Shown: positions 7,139 through 16,792, counted from the stretch's first letter. The stretch is DNA of 64,000 nucleotides from Chelatococcus sp. YT9 (GCF_018398315.1 NZ_JAHBRW010000001.1:3046501-3110500); one strand, 5' to 3'. Made by a program: numbers and translations. Notes: generated by a model not told the origin, from the letters alone.

Positions 7139-9361
7139 ATGCGTAGATTTTTGTCATCAGCCGCGATCGTTGCGGCCGCCGTCTCTCCCGCTCTGGCGCA
7201 GCAGTCTTCGGACGACGTCGTTGAGCTTGATCCGATCGTCGTCACGGGATTTCGCGCGGAGCGGTCCCTTGCCGACAGCCCTCAGTCCATACAGGTGATC
7301 GATCGCAGCCAAGTTGAGGAGCAGCTGAAGGAGGGTGGGGGCGCATCGGCTCTGCTCGCGCGCGTGGCTCCGGGATTTTCGGTGTCGAACCAGACGATCT
7401 CCGGCGCTTCTGAAACCTATCGCGGGCGCGATCTTCTGGTCCTGGTGGATGGTGTTCCGCTTAACACGCCGTTGCGTGATGTCTCCCGTATCCTCTCGCT
7501 GATCGATCTCAACGCGGTTGATCGCGCCGAGCTCGTCGCAGGCGCTTCTAGTCTCTATGGTGCCGGTGCGACGGGCGGCACGGTGAATTTCATCACCAAG
7601 AAGGCAGAGCCCGGCCGCCCCCGTTTTGTCGTCAGCAATATCCTGCGCGCCCTTACCGCCGATATCGGCAGGTCCATTGTGCCCGAGATGTCGGTCAGCG
7701 CCTCGGGCAAAGCCGAGAGCGGCATCGATTATGTCGTCGTCGGCACCGGACGGTTCGCACGCGCGACCTTCGACGGGGCGGGGCGCGAGCTTCCTTCTGA
7801 TGCCATGCTCGGCCAGGGTGGCGGCGACCGTTTCGGCAGCGCCAACTTTCTTGGCAAGTTGGGGTATGACTTCGATGGCAGCAAGCGCGTTGAGCTGTCG
7901 ACGAGCTACTATTACCTCAACCAGCAACCGCGCTACATGACTAATTATTCGCAACCCTTTGCCCGACCGAATTATCTTATGCCCTATGCCGGTCAAAGTG
8001 TTCTGGAAGACACCAAGTCGGCCTCGCTTCGCTACACCGACTCCGCCTTCGCGCTAGGTAGCCTGAGTGTTCTGGGCTTCTATAACGATGTGAAGAAGCG
8101 CTTTAATTACACAGAATTCGCTTTTCCGTATAATTCCCCGGTCTACTACTCGTTCGATCCGAACAGACCGACGAGTCCTTATAATCAAACTGTGCTCTAT
8201 TCCAACCGCGGCGGCGTCAATCTCACCATCGATACGCCTCTCGATCAGATCTGGAACGGCGCCAAGCTGACGTGGGGTGCCGACCTGATCCACGAGAAGA
8301 CGTGGCAGACCCTAACGAGCGGCCAGGACGTGTTCACGCCTCTGCGCCAGACGACGACCGCAGCCTTTGGATTGCTCCAGGTGCCGCTGACAGACAGACT
8401 CATGGTGCGCGGAGGCATGCGTTACGAGTATTTCGCGCTCGGCGTCGACGACTTCATGCGGCCAGCCGCCTATATTGGTGTGGCAGCGCGAACACCCGCC
8501 GGGTACCAGGCCTATGTGCTGCCGGAGATCCGCGTCACCGGCGGGGATTTCGACTACGCCTCACCCACCTTTAATCTCGGCGCCACATACAAGCTCACCG
8601 ACACGTCAGAGCTCTATGGCGGCTTCTCGCAAGGCTTCGCGTTGCCGGATGTCGGCTCCTATACGCGCCGTGCCGGCTTGGCGACCGCCTTTGCCTGCCC
8701 TGTGGCGCAGCCGAATTGCCTCCCCGCATCCCGCGCGGTGGTGTCCTATGCGTCGATCGGGCCCGAAGCGCAGATCGTCAACAACTACGAGCTCGGAATC
8801 CGCGGCTCCGTGGGACGCTTCAAGGGCAGTCTCGCCGGTTTCGTCAGTACCTCGAAGGAAGGCGTGACCTTCGATCCGACGAGCAACAAGATCTCCCAAC
8901 AGAAAGAGATCATCTGGGGCGCGGAATTCATCGGCGAATATGCGGTTTCGGACGAGCTGACGCTTGGCGGCATGTTCGGTTATCGAGAAGGCCGCTATGA
9001 CAGCAACGATGATGGCCGACTGGACAGCTGGCTGCCCAACAATCGCATCGCGACACCCTACAGCGGGTCGGTTTATGCCAACTATCGCTTTGAGAACGGC
9101 ATTTCCATGCGGATCGAAGGGCAGGCTTACTCCGGGCGCGATCAGCGCATCGATTTGTCGGGCGCGCGATACAAGATAAAGTCTGGAGCGACCATGAATG
9201 TAGCGCTTACGGCACCGGTGGCCGATGGCGGCGAAGCTTTCATCGCGGTCGACAACGTGTTTGACGCGACCTTGCAGAATCCGACGGCGACGTCCGTTCG
9301 CAACCTGCCCACCTATTCGCTGGGGCGCAGTGTCTCCCTGGGCTACAAGCAGACATTCTGA
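7139..9361 (+). CDS. TonB-dependent siderophore receptor (RhtA/IutA-like)
   Basis: This 740-residue outer-membrane receptor has a Sec signal peptide (cleavage near ALA-QQ, about residue 21). A TonB-box-like segment (ELDPIVVTG) is followed by a plug domain, about residues 45-155, with the family signature 'LVLVDGVPLN' and 'SSLYGAGATGGTVNFITKK'. A 22-strand barrel follows and ends in an aromatic residue (KQTF). Length and plug motifs match hydroxamate-citrate siderophore receptors such as IutA (aerobactin) and RhtA (rhizobactin 1021). The next gene starts on the last base of the stop codon, and an RhtX-type importer follows, which supports a rhizobactin- or aerobactin-like ligand. Expression is probably set by the divergent AraC regulator and iron. 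Confidence 0.9.
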   Translation: MRRFLSSAAIVAAAVSPALAQQSSDDVVELDPIVVTGFRAERSLADSPQSIQVIDRSQVEEQLKEGGGASALLARVAPGFSVSNQTISGASETYRGRDLLVLVDGVPLNTPLRDVSRILSLIDLNAVDRAELVAGASSLYGAGATGGTVNFITKKAEPGRPRFVVSNILRALTADIGRSIVPEMSVSASGKAESGIDYVVVGTGRFARATFDGAGRELPSDAMLGQGGGDRFGSANFLGKLGYDFDGSKRVELSTSYYYLNQQPRYMTNYSQPFARPNYLMPYAGQSVLEDTKSASLRYTDSAFALGSLSVLGFYNDVKKRFNYTEFAFPYNSPVYYSFDPNRPTSPYNQTVLYSNRGGVNLTIDTPLDQIWNGAKLTWGADLIHEKTWQTLTSGQDVFTPLRQTTTAAFGLLQVPLTDRLMVRGGMRYEYFALGVDDFMRPAAYIGVAARTPAGYQAYVLPEIRVTGGDFDYASPTFNLGATYKLTDTSELYGGFSQGFALPDVGSYTRRAGLATAFACPVAQPNCLPASRAVVSYASIGPEAQIVNNYELGIRGSVGRFKGSLAGFVSTSKEGVTFDPTSNKISQQKEIIWGAEFIGEYAVSDELTLGGMFGYREGRYDSNDDGRLDSWLPNNRIATPYSGSVYANYRFENGISMRIEGQAYSGRDQRIDLSGARYKIKSGATMNVALTAPVADGGEAFIAVDNVFDATLQNPTATSVRNLPTYSLGRSVSLGYKQTF

Positions 9362-9747
9362 TGGTCCGGATCGAACAGGATGGGGCGCTGATCAGCCTTC
9401 ACTTCCTCCCACCCTATGCGGCAGAGGATGAGCGTCTTTATCTGGACGCGCTCGGTCGGGTCGGGCGTCACGCGCAGCGGTTCGCCTTGCTTGCGGTGTT
9501 CGGCGGCAGCGCCAGGCTGTCGCAGGCCGCTGAACGCGAACAGGCCTTGTGGTTCAAGGCCACCCGCAGCCACTTCAACAGCCTTTGCCAAGCGATCGCC
9601 TTGGTGCGGCCTGGCGCGAGTGAGAAGATGGCCACGACCTTTCGGCGGCTGTGGTCGATACCCCTTGAGGTGTTCGAGGACGAGGCCGAGGCGCGGCTGT
9701 TTCTTGCGCGCCATCTCGACCCGTTGGTCGTTGGGGGGAGCGGATGA
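9361..9747 (+). CDS. STAS/SpoIIAA-like small protein in siderophore operon
   Basis: This 128-residue soluble protein starts at the ATG sharing its first base with the receptor stop (TGATG), and its own stop overlaps the next start (ATGA). The pattern is short strand (ALISLHFLP), helix, strand 'FALLAVFGG', long helices and a late 'IPLEVFEDEAEARLFLARHL' segment. That resembles the STAS-like/SpoIIAA-like fold, where a final 'F.D..EA..WL' helix is typical. Its tight placement between receptor and inner-membrane importer implies a role in siderophore uptake or intracellular handling. The role is not known. Confidence 0.65.
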   Translation: MVRIEQDGALISLHFLPPYAAEDERLYLDALGRVGRHAQRFALLAVFGGSARLSQAAEREQALWFKATRSHFNSLCQAIALVRPGASEKMATTFRRLWSIPLEVFEDEAEARLFLARHLDPLVVGGSG

Positions 9748-11003
9748 GCAATCTCGCCAGCGATGCGGCCGAAACCCGCTCCGGGCGCTCTGCGCGTGGC
9801 GGGAGACGTGCGTCGGGCCGTCACCGGCTGTTTGTCGTGCTCGCCGGGCTTTATCTCGCCCAGTCCATCCCATCCTACCTCATCGTGGCAGCGCTGCCGC
9901 CGATCATGCGCGAGGCAGGCGTCTCGCGCAGCGCCATCGGCTACATGAGCCTGCTGTTCTTGCCGCTGGTGTTGAAATTCCTCTGGGCGCCGGTGGTCGA
10001 TCGCATTCGTCCTTTCGCCCGCGCCCATAGGTCAGGCTGGGTGATCATGACTCAACTGAGCGTGATCGCCTGCATTCTCGCGCTGCTGCCGCTCGGGCCA
10101 ACCCACGTGCTCGGCATCATCGCGGTCGGTGTCGTTGCGTCGCTCCTGATCTCGACCCAGGATATCGCCACGGATGGGTATGCGGCCAAATATCTGCCGC
10201 CGGAGGACCGCGCGGTTGGCAACGCCATTCAGGGTGGAGCTGTAGCTTTCGGCGTTCTGATCGGCGGCACGCTTGGTCTCGTCCTGTACCACCATGTGGG
10301 TTGGCAAGGTATGTTGCTGACCATCGTCGGCTTTTCCGTCCTGCCGCTTTTCGCTGCCTTCGCCATGCGCGAGGACGAGGAGAGACTGGCAGACCCCGGA
10401 CCTCGCCCGTCGATCATGCGCTTCCTGCGTCGCCGCGACGTTCGCGATATCCTCTGGGTCGCCCTCATCTACCGCGTGAGTGAGGGCCTCGTGAAGGCCA
10501 TGGAGGGTCCCTATCTCGTCGATGCCGGTGTGCCCCTCGACCAGATCGGCTATATCTCGGGAGCCTCGGCGGCAACCGCGGGGCTTGCAGGCTCCGCCAT
10601 CGCGGCTTGGCTTGTGACGCGTTGCGGCACGGCCCTCACCCTCGGCCTTCTCGGTGGGCTGCGAACTGTGTGCTTCGCGCTCTTCATGTTGCATGCGCTC
10701 GGAATGGTAGCCGGCATCTGGCCGCTGTTCGGTGCCGCGGGCTTTCAGACGCTGATCCGCTATATGGAGATCGTCGCGCTCTACAGTCTCTTCATGTCGG
10801 TTACGTCCAAGGAGCAGCCTGGAACAGACTTCACGATCCTCGCCTGTGCGCAACTGATCGTCTACATGCTCGGCTCGCTCATTTCGGGCAAGCTCGCGGA
10901 TCTGTTCGGCTATGGCACTCTATTCGCTGTCGCGACCGCCTTGTCGGCAGTTGCGGTGCTCGCCACGGTTCGCATGCTGACACGAATTGCCCGGAACGGC
11001 TGA
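9744..11003 (+). CDS. RhtX/FptX-family siderophore importer (MFS)
   Basis: The 419-residue inner-membrane protein has about 12 hydrophobic segments after a basic N-terminal tail. Motifs of the AmpG/RhtX branch of the MFS superfamily are visible: 'YLAQSIPSYLIVAALPPIMREAGVS', 'KFLWAPVVDRI' and 'STQDIATDGYAAKYLP'. RhtX and FptX are single-protein permeases that carry ferric rhizobactin or pyochelin across the inner membrane without an ABC system. The gene overlaps the STAS-like gene by 4 bases and closes the cassette. With the receptor upstream it forms a complete import route, and no biosynthetic gene is nearby. Confidence 0.88.
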   Translation: MSNLASDAAETRSGRSARGGRRASGRHRLFVVLAGLYLAQSIPSYLIVAALPPIMREAGVSRSAIGYMSLLFLPLVLKFLWAPVVDRIRPFARAHRSGWVIMTQLSVIACILALLPLGPTHVLGIIAVGVVASLLISTQDIATDGYAAKYLPPEDRAVGNAIQGGAVAFGVLIGGTLGLVLYHHVGWQGMLLTIVGFSVLPLFAAFAMREDEERLADPGPRPSIMRFLRRRDVRDILWVALIYRVSEGLVKAMEGPYLVDAGVPLDQIGYISGASAATAGLAGSAIAAWLVTRCGTALTLGLLGGLRTVCFALFMLHALGMVAGIWPLFGAAGFQTLIRYMEIVALYSLFMSVTSKEQPGTDFTILACAQLIVYMLGSLISGKLADLFGYGTLFAVATALSAVAVLATVRMLTRIARNG

Positions 11004-11718
11004 AGGCTGGAGTGGCGCTTGGACCCAGAGCGCCGCATGAAAGGCCATTCCGCCGCAGCCGACGCGCTGGAACGTATTGATCCGCGCGGTGAGGCCATGC
11101 GGTCGAACCCGCCGGCCGCTCTGCCTCGGTCACCCAGTCCGAACGGGTCCAGGCCATTGCGCAGTAATGATCTGTTATAACGGCTTTATCTACGTCTGCA
11201 GCGCGTGTATTTTTCACATGGTCGGGTCAAGGTCAGACCGCACCAGCCAAACAGCGGATGCGCCCCAACTTTATAACGCTCAAAAGCATTTTCAGAGAAA
11301 GACCATCTATTGCTGTCCCCTTGGGGAGACGGTTCGTGCAAACAGCATATCTGGACGGATAGTATAACCCGCCTATAAATTCGCTTTACGAGAACGTTCG
11401 CGATTCTTCCATTGCGCATCGGAGGGTGGACTGAGCAATGCAGCGTGATCGGGCTGTGGATGTAGCTGGCGAGAAGGGCCGTGCCGATCTTCCCGAAAGC
11501 CGATCGGAGGGGAGGTGGGCTGAGCCGCATGACAGCTCCGGCGGGTTCCTGACAACCACCAACCCCTACCCGCAGGTGCTGATTGCGGCCCGTTTCTCCT
11601 TCGGCCAGATCTGGAAGGATACTGTCGACGCACCCCAACCCTGCGGCGTTCAACCGGGAAATATGGCTGGTGAGGCCCCGCGTACCGCTGGTCCGCTGGT
11701 GAAAGAAACAGGCCCACT
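11004..11718. other. Gene-free stretch
   Basis: These 715 bases lie between the siderophore importer and the outer-membrane protein gene. No open frame here has both coding character and a ribosome site. The part 11160-11400 is AT-richer and may hold the promoter of the following cluster. No tRNA or repeat was recognised. Confidence 0.4.
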
Positions 11719-12720
11719 ATGAGCAAGCAGTCGCATGGCTTTCAGGCACGAAACCTCAGGCGGCGGCATCTCGCGGCGGTGGTCGGCTGTTGCCTCGCGG
11801 CATCGGCGCTAGGTCCGGCTGAGGCGGCCGAGAACGGCATCGGCTTCTACCTGCTCGGCAGCCGGGGGCCGATGGCCGGCTATGTGCCCCCGCCGGGATT
11901 TTACCTCCAGAATGATATATACTTTTATGATGGCACCATCGGCGGCGGAAGGTCTTTCCCGTCCGGCGGGCGCGTCGTCGCCAACGTAAAGGGGCAAGCG
12001 CGCGCCGACTTCGTGACCGCCACCTGGGTGACGCCCTGGCAGGTGCTCGGCGGAAATATTGCGCTCGGAGCTATTGTTCCGTTTGGTCGGGTTGGAGCGA
12101 CAGCGGGCATCGAGCTCGCGGGCCCCCGTCTCGGCGGCAGCGTCGGCAGGACATTGCGCGATAGGGCCGAGATGTTTGGGGATCCGGTTGCGTCGGCGGT
12201 CCTTGGCTGGCACTCCGGCAAATTCCACTGGAACACGACATTGTTGGTCAACGTACCGATCGGCGACTATCGCGAGGGCGGGCTTGCCAACCTGGCATTC
12301 AACCGCTGGGCGGCAGATCTTTCCGGAGCGCTGACCTGGCTCGACCCCGAGCTCGGCGTCGACCTGTCCGCGACCGCCGGCTTCACGTTCAACGGCGAGA
12401 ACCCTGCCACCGATTATCGCACGGGCACTGAATTCCACGTCGAGTGGGCGGCTACCAAGACGCTCACAAAAGAACTGTCCGTGGGCCTTGTGGGCTATCA
12501 TTATCAGCAGGTGTCCGGCGATAGCGGCGCCGGCGCGACACTCGGCGGCTATGAAGGGCGGGTGACGGCGCTTGGCGGCACGGTGGCCTACAACTTCGAG
12601 GCGGGCAAGACGCCCATATCCACCCGCGTGAAGGTTTTCCGGGAATTCAACGTGAAGAACCGCCAGGAGGGGACGGTGGGGTTCTTCACAGTCTCCCTGC
12701 CGATCACCGCGGGGAACTGA
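11719..12720 (+). CDS. Outer-membrane SphA/'MetA-pathway' family protein
   Basis: This 333-residue secreted protein has an N-terminal signal (basic 'RNLRRRH', hydrophobic core, cleavage near AEA-AE, about residue 36). The body is a series of amphipathic beta-strands ('GFYLQNDIYFYDG', 'NTTLLVNVPIGDYREGG', 'TAGFTFNGENPATDYRTG', 'KTLTKELSVGLVGYHYQQVSGDSG'). These are characteristic of the family annotated as 'MetA-pathway of phenol degradation' or SphA-like transporters. These barrels are thought to admit small hydrophobic or aromatic substrates. It is the first gene of a co-directional run with a formylglycine-generating enzyme 40 bases downstream, suggesting uptake of a sulfated or phosphorylated compound. 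Confidence 0.8.
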   Translation: MSKQSHGFQARNLRRRHLAAVVGCCLAASALGPAEAAENGIGFYLLGSRGPMAGYVPPPGFYLQNDIYFYDGTIGGGRSFPSGGRVVANVKGQARADFVTATWVTPWQVLGGNIALGAIVPFGRVGATAGIELAGPRLGGSVGRTLRDRAEMFGDPVASAVLGWHSGKFHWNTTLLVNVPIGDYREGGLANLAFNRWAADLSGALTWLDPELGVDLSATAGFTFNGENPATDYRTGTEFHVEWAATKTLTKELSVGLVGYHYQQVSGDSGAGATLGGYEGRVTALGGTVAYNFEAGKTPISTRVKVFREFNVKNRQEGTVGFFTVSLPITAGN

Positions 12721-12760
12721 AAGTGCCGGCGATGTCATGGCCATTGCAGGGAGCGGCGCC

Positions 12761-13744
12761 GTGAGCAAGCTATCCCATCGGCAGAGGCATACGACAGCGA
12801 AGCCAACTGTACCCGACACCTCGATGATCTGGATCGAAGGCGGGACCTTCCGCATGGGATCCGACCATCACTATGCGGAGGAGCGTCCCGCGCATAGCGT
12901 GACCGTCGACGGTTTCTTCATCGACGAGACGCCCGTGACCAATGCGCAGTTCCGCGCTTTCGTCGAGGCCACGGGCTATGTCACCTTTGCCGAGATCCGC
13001 CCCGATCCGAAAGATTACCCAGGCGCTCTGCCCGAGATGCTGAAAGCCGGCTCCCTCGTCTTCACGCCTCCGGACCATCCAGTCGATCTTCGTGACTGGG
13101 GCCAATGGTGGCGCTTCCGTTTCCGCGCCAATTGGCGCAAACCCTATGGGCCTGGGAGTTCCATCAGCGGAATGGATGATCATCCCGTCGTCCATGTCGC
13201 TTACCGGGATGCGGAAGCCTATGCGCGATGGGTGGGCAAGGAACTGCCCACCGAAGCCGAATGGGAGTACGCCGCCCGGGGCGGTCTCGACGGTGCCGAA
13301 TTCGCTTGGGGGGATGAGTTCAATCCAGGCGAGCGCCAGATGGCGAATACCTGGCAGGGCCAGTTTCCCTTCGAAAATCTGGTGACTGACGGCTACGATC
13401 GCACCTCCCCAGTCAGAAGCTTCCCGCCGAACGGTTACGGGCTTTACGACATGATCGGCAATGTCTGGGAATGGACCGCCGACTGGTGGTCGAGCCGCCA
13501 CCCGGACGACGCGCCGAAAGCCTGCTGCGTGCCCGTGAATCCGCGCGGCGGGGCCAGGGAGGCGAGCTTTGACCCACGACAGCCGCATATCGCCATTCCA
13601 CGCAAGGTGTTGAAGGGCGGTTCGCATCTTTGTGCCCCAAATTATTGCCGGCGTTATCGGCCGGCGGCACGCCATGCCGAACCGATCGATACATCGACCA
13701 GCCATGTCGGCTTTCGCTGTGTGCGGCGGGCTCAGCCGGGATGA
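12761..13744 (+). CDS. Formylglycine-generating enzyme (sulfatase maturase)
   Basis: The protein is about 327 residues, one FGE-sulfatase domain from 'MIWIEGGTFRMGSD' to 'SHVGFRCVRRA'. Family landmarks are 'DETPVTNAQFRAFVEATGY', 'PVVHVAYRDAEAYARW', 'LPTEAEWEYAARGG' and 'GNVWEWTADWW'. The copper-binding catalytic pair is intact in LCAPNYC (Cys 291 and Cys 296), unlike the many FGE-like proteins that lack it. It should oxidise a sulfatase active-site Cys to formylglycine. The GTG at 12761 is preceded by GGGAG at good spacing; an ATG 24 bases earlier is possible. No sulfatase gene is in the window, so its target must be encoded elsewhere. A phosphatase gene follows. Confidence 0.9.
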   Translation: MSKLSHRQRHTTAKPTVPDTSMIWIEGGTFRMGSDHHYAEERPAHSVTVDGFFIDETPVTNAQFRAFVEATGYVTFAEIRPDPKDYPGALPEMLKAGSLVFTPPDHPVDLRDWGQWWRFRFRANWRKPYGPGSSISGMDDHPVVHVAYRDAEAYARWVGKELPTEAEWEYAARGGLDGAEFAWGDEFNPGERQMANTWQGQFPFENLVTDGYDRTSPVRSFPPNGYGLYDMIGNVWEWTADWWSSRHPDDAPKACCVPVNPRGGAREASFDPRQPHIAIPRKVLKGGSHLCAPNYCRRYRPAARHAEPIDTSTSHVGFRCVRRAQPG

Positions 13745-13785
13745 TGAGGCGGCGGTGGGGTGCCGATGAGAGGGAGGGCTGAACG

Positions 13786-14820
13786 ATGGTCACAACGGTC
13801 CGGAGTTGGAGTAGGCGCGGCTTGGTGGCGCTCGGCTTTGGCCTCGCTCTCACGTTCTCGGCGATTGGTGTTTTCGAGCCATTGCCGGCGGTGGCCCAGA
13901 CAGATCCTTTGCCGTCCTGGAATGATGGCAGGACAAAGTCAGCGATCCTTGATTTCGTTCGCCGCGTGACGACCGAGGGGGGCGCGGACTTCGTCCCTAT
14001 CGAAGAACGTGTCGCGACCTTTGATAATGACGGCACGCTGTGGTCCGAGCAGCCCATGTATTTCCAGGTCGCCTTCGCCATGGATCGGGTGAAGGAAATG
14101 GCTGCCACGAATCCGGCCCTGCGCGATACGCAGCCGTTCAAGGCCGTGATCGAGGGAGATCGGGCGGCTCTCGCCGCTCTTGGCGAGAAGGGCCTCCTTG
14201 ACATTGTCGCACTGACCCACTCGGGCACGTCCGTCGCCGACTTTGACGCGATTGTCCGCAAATGGCTGGCAACCGCCCGGCACCCACGGTTCGACCGGCC
14301 CTATACGGAACTCGTATTCCAGCCCATGCTGGAGCTGCTGAACTATCTCCGGGCCAATGGCTTCAAGACTTTTGTCGTCTCCGGCGGCGGCATCGAATTC
14401 ATGCGGCCGTGGGTGCCTGCGACTTATGGCATTCCTCCCGAGCAGATCGTCGGCTCCAGCGGCAAGACGATATTCAAGCTGAACAACGACAAGCCAGTCA
14501 TCGAAAAGCTCCCGGCGGTCGAGTTCGTCGACGATGGACCGGGTAAGCCGGTGGGGATCAATCGTTTCATCGGCCGACGCCCCGTTTTTGCCGCCGGCAA
14601 TTCCGACGGGGATCTCCAAATGCTGCAGTGGACCACGCTCAATACCGGGCCGCGCTTTGGATTGCTTGTCCATCACACCGACTCGGTGCGTGAATGGGCC
14701 TACGATCGTCAATCAGAGGTCGGCCGTCTCGACAAGGCACTCGATGAGGCCCCGCGGCGCGGCTGGACAGTGGTTGATATGAAGAACGACTGGAAGGTCA
14801 TCTATCCATTCCAGAAATGA
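13786..14820 (+). CDS. Periplasmic HAD-superfamily phosphatase
   Basis: The 344-residue protein starts at an ATG behind GGGAGGGC. A signal peptide is present (basic RSWSRRG, hydrophobic stretch, cleavage near AVAQ, about residue 39). HAD motif I is 'FDNDGTLW', with the nucleophile Asp and general-acid Asp in DxD. Motif II is within 'TFVVSGGG', and motif III/IV is around 'FAAGNSDGD' with acidic residues for Mg2+. It is therefore predicted to be an active, exported Mg2+-dependent phosphohydrolase of the serine-phosphatase-like class. The stop overlaps the moxR start. Proteins of this kind often sit beside FGE and arylsulfatase genes; the substrate is unknown. Confidence 0.85.
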   Translation: MVTTVRSWSRRGLVALGFGLALTFSAIGVFEPLPAVAQTDPLPSWNDGRTKSAILDFVRRVTTEGGADFVPIEERVATFDNDGTLWSEQPMYFQVAFAMDRVKEMAATNPALRDTQPFKAVIEGDRAALAALGEKGLLDIVALTHSGTSVADFDAIVRKWLATARHPRFDRPYTELVFQPMLELLNYLRANGFKTFVVSGGGIEFMRPWVPATYGIPPEQIVGSSGKTIFKLNNDKPVIEKLPAVEFVDDGPGKPVGINRFIGRRPVFAAGNSDGDLQMLQWTTLNTGPRFGLLVHHTDSVREWAYDRQSEVGRLDKALDEAPRRGWTVVDMKNDWKVIYPFQK

Positions 14821-15800
14821 GGGACGGCATGACGCCTCACGACGTTGTTCTGGAATTGCAAAGACGCGTCAACGCCTCCGTGATTGGCCAGGAACGTGTC
14901 GTCGAGCGGCTTGTGATCGCGCTTCTCGCCAACGGTAATGTTCTCATCGAGGGCTTGCCGGGCCTCGCCAAGACCCGCGCCATCAAGAGCCTGTCGCAGG
15001 CACTCGAATCCGAATTCAGCCGGATTCAGTTCACGCCAGACCTCTTGCCGTCCGACGTAACGGGCGGCGAAATCTATCGTACCGACCCGGATGGGGCAGG
15101 GCGCTTCGAATTCCGCAAGGGTCCGATCTTCGGCAATCTCGTGCTGGCCGACGAGATCAACCGGGCGCCTGCCAAGGTCCAGTCGGCTCTTCTCGAGGCG
15201 ATGGAGGAGCGACAGGTCACGGTGTCCGGCACTCGCTATGCTATGCCGGATCTCTTCATGGTGCTGGCGACGCAGAACCCCATCGAGCAGGAGGGCACCT
15301 ATCCCTTGCCTGAGGCGCAGATGGACCGCTTCCTGATGCATGTGCGGATCGATTATCCAAGTGATGCGGACGAAGCCAAGGTCCTGCGGCTGGTGCGGGA
15401 CGAACAGGCAGGAACGAGCGCGGGGCCGCCGCCTAAACTTCCGCAGGAGGCGGTTTTCGGTGCGCGCCGGGAGATCGATGCCGTCAAGACGGTGGACGCT
15501 GTCGAGAGCTACATGGTTGCCCTGATCGCGGCGACGCGCCGGCCGGCGGAATACGGCGACAAGCTCAAGGGCTGGATCGCGATCGGCGCGAGCCCGCGCG
15601 GCACGCTCGCTCTGGACCGGTCTTCGCGCGTCTACGCCTGGCTGCAAGGGCGCGATTATGTGGTGCCAGAGGATGTGCAGGCGATCGTGCACGACTGCCT
15701 GCGCCACCGCATTTCCCTCAGTTACGAGGCGAGTGCCGACGGCGTGCGAGCGGATGATGTGATCGACGAACTGGTGCGACAGGTGGCGGTTGCCGTGTGA
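14817..15800 (+). CDS. MoxR-type AAA+ ATPase
   Basis: This 327-residue AAA+ protein carries the MoxR Walker A variant 'GLPGLAKT', Walker B 'LADEINRAP', sensor 1 'LATQNPIEQEGTYPLPEAQMDRF' and the C-terminal lid ending in 'VDELVRQV'. MoxR ATPases act with VWA proteins to mature or insert cofactors into partner enzymes. The ATG at 14817 overlaps the preceding stop by 4 bases; an ATG at 14829 (after GAGGG) is an equally good start. It is the first gene of a classic MoxR-Bat operon joined downstream to DUF58, DUF4381, two VWA proteins, a TPR protein and BatD. Confidence 0.93.
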   Translation: MRDGMTPHDVVLELQRRVNASVIGQERVVERLVIALLANGNVLIEGLPGLAKTRAIKSLSQALESEFSRIQFTPDLLPSDVTGGEIYRTDPDGAGRFEFRKGPIFGNLVLADEINRAPAKVQSALLEAMEERQVTVSGTRYAMPDLFMVLATQNPIEQEGTYPLPEAQMDRFLMHVRIDYPSDADEAKVLRLVRDEQAGTSAGPPPKLPQEAVFGARREIDAVKTVDAVESYMVALIAATRRPAEYGDKLKGWIAIGASPRGTLALDRSSRVYAWLQGRDYVVPEDVQAIVHDCLRHRISLSYEASADGVRADDVIDELVRQVAVAV

Positions 15801-15820
15801 GGAGCGCTGCGGAGACGGTG

Positions 15821-16792
15821 ATGGTCGGGAAGACCCGCATGGACGAGGCTCGGGTCTATGTGACGCTCGATGCGCTGCTGCGCCTGCGCCACCAAGCCAA
15901 AGGCTTCAGCTTCCTGCCGCGCCAACCCGTGTACAGCCTCCTCGCCGGCCGGCACGCCTCGCGCTTGCGTGGGCGCGGCCTCGATTTCGAGGAATTGCGC
16001 CACTATGCGGAAGGCGACGACACGCGCACCATCGATTGGTCCGCCACAGCGCGGTTGGCGAGTCCCTATGTGCGCGTTTTTACCGAGGAGAGGGACCGTA
16101 GCGTTCTCCTGCTGGTGGATCAGAGGCTATCCATGTTCTTTGGTTCCCGAAGGGCCATGAAATCTGTCACCGCGGCGGAGGCGGCCGTGCTTGCGGCCTG
16201 GCGTGTCACCGCGCTGGGCGATCGGGTGGGAGCGATCATCTTTTCCGAGAATGGGGTCGCGGAAGTCCGTCCCCAAGGTCGCAATGAGGGCGTGATGCGC
16301 ATTCTCGGTCCGCTCGTCCGCCATAACACGGCGCTTTCCGCCACGGACCAGCGGCCATCCGATCCAGGCCTGCTCAACGAGGCCCTGAAGCGCGCCGCAA
16401 GCTTTGCGAAGCACGACACGCTGGTTTGCCTCATCACCGACGCGGCGGGGGCTGACGCAGAAACGGTAAAACGCATTACCGAATTGACCGCCAATAACGA
16501 TGTGCTCATGATCTTCGTGTCGGACCCGCTTGAGAGCACGTTGCCGGCGGTTGGCCGCGCAGTCGTCGCCGAGGGCACAGAGCAGATTGAGGTCAACACC
16601 AGCGCGGCTGGGCTGAGAGCGCGCTTTTCGACAGACTTTGCGGATCGCCGCAGCCAGATCGAGCATTTCTCCCGACGGCGCGCCATTCCGGTGCTGTCCC
16701 TCTCGACGGCCACCGATGTGAGCGGCCAATTGCGTGAGCAACTTGGACAGCGGCTCGCACCTGGACGAGCAGGTGTAAGGGCGCAGCGATGA
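15821..16792 (+). CDS. DUF58 protein of MoxR-Bat operon
   Basis: The protein is about 323 residues. The DUF58 core 'GRGLDFEELRHYAEGDDTRTIDWSATAR' lies near residue 55, followed by a VWA-like region ('VLLLVDQRLSMFFG'). The MIDAS Ser-x-Ser is altered to RLS. DUF58 proteins are constant partners of MoxR ATPases. The ATG at 15821 follows GGAGACGGTG; a GTG at 15797 that overlaps the moxR stop is an alternative. Its stop overlaps the next start by 4 bases. No membrane segment is seen, so it is probably cytoplasmic and passes MoxR action to the membrane VWA proteins. Confidence 0.9.
   Translation: MVGKTRMDEARVYVTLDALLRLRHQAKGFSFLPRQPVYSLLAGRHASRLRGRGLDFEELRHYAEGDDTRTIDWSATARLASPYVRVFTEERDRSVLLLVDQRLSMFFGSRRAMKSVTAAEAAVLAAWRVTALGDRVGAIIFSENGVAEVRPQGRNEGVMRILGPLVRHNTALSATDQRPSDPGLLNEALKRAASFAKHDTLVCLITDAAGADAETVKRITELTANNDVLMIFVSDPLESTLPAVGRAVVAEGTEQIEVNTSAAGLRARFSTDFADRRSQIEHFSRRRAIPVLSLSTATDVSGQLREQLGQRLAPGRAGVRAQR

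Noticed and set aside
11077-11367. Open frames in the 11.0-11.7 kb gap
   Set aside because: No start signal and no protein-like composition; treated as intergenic.
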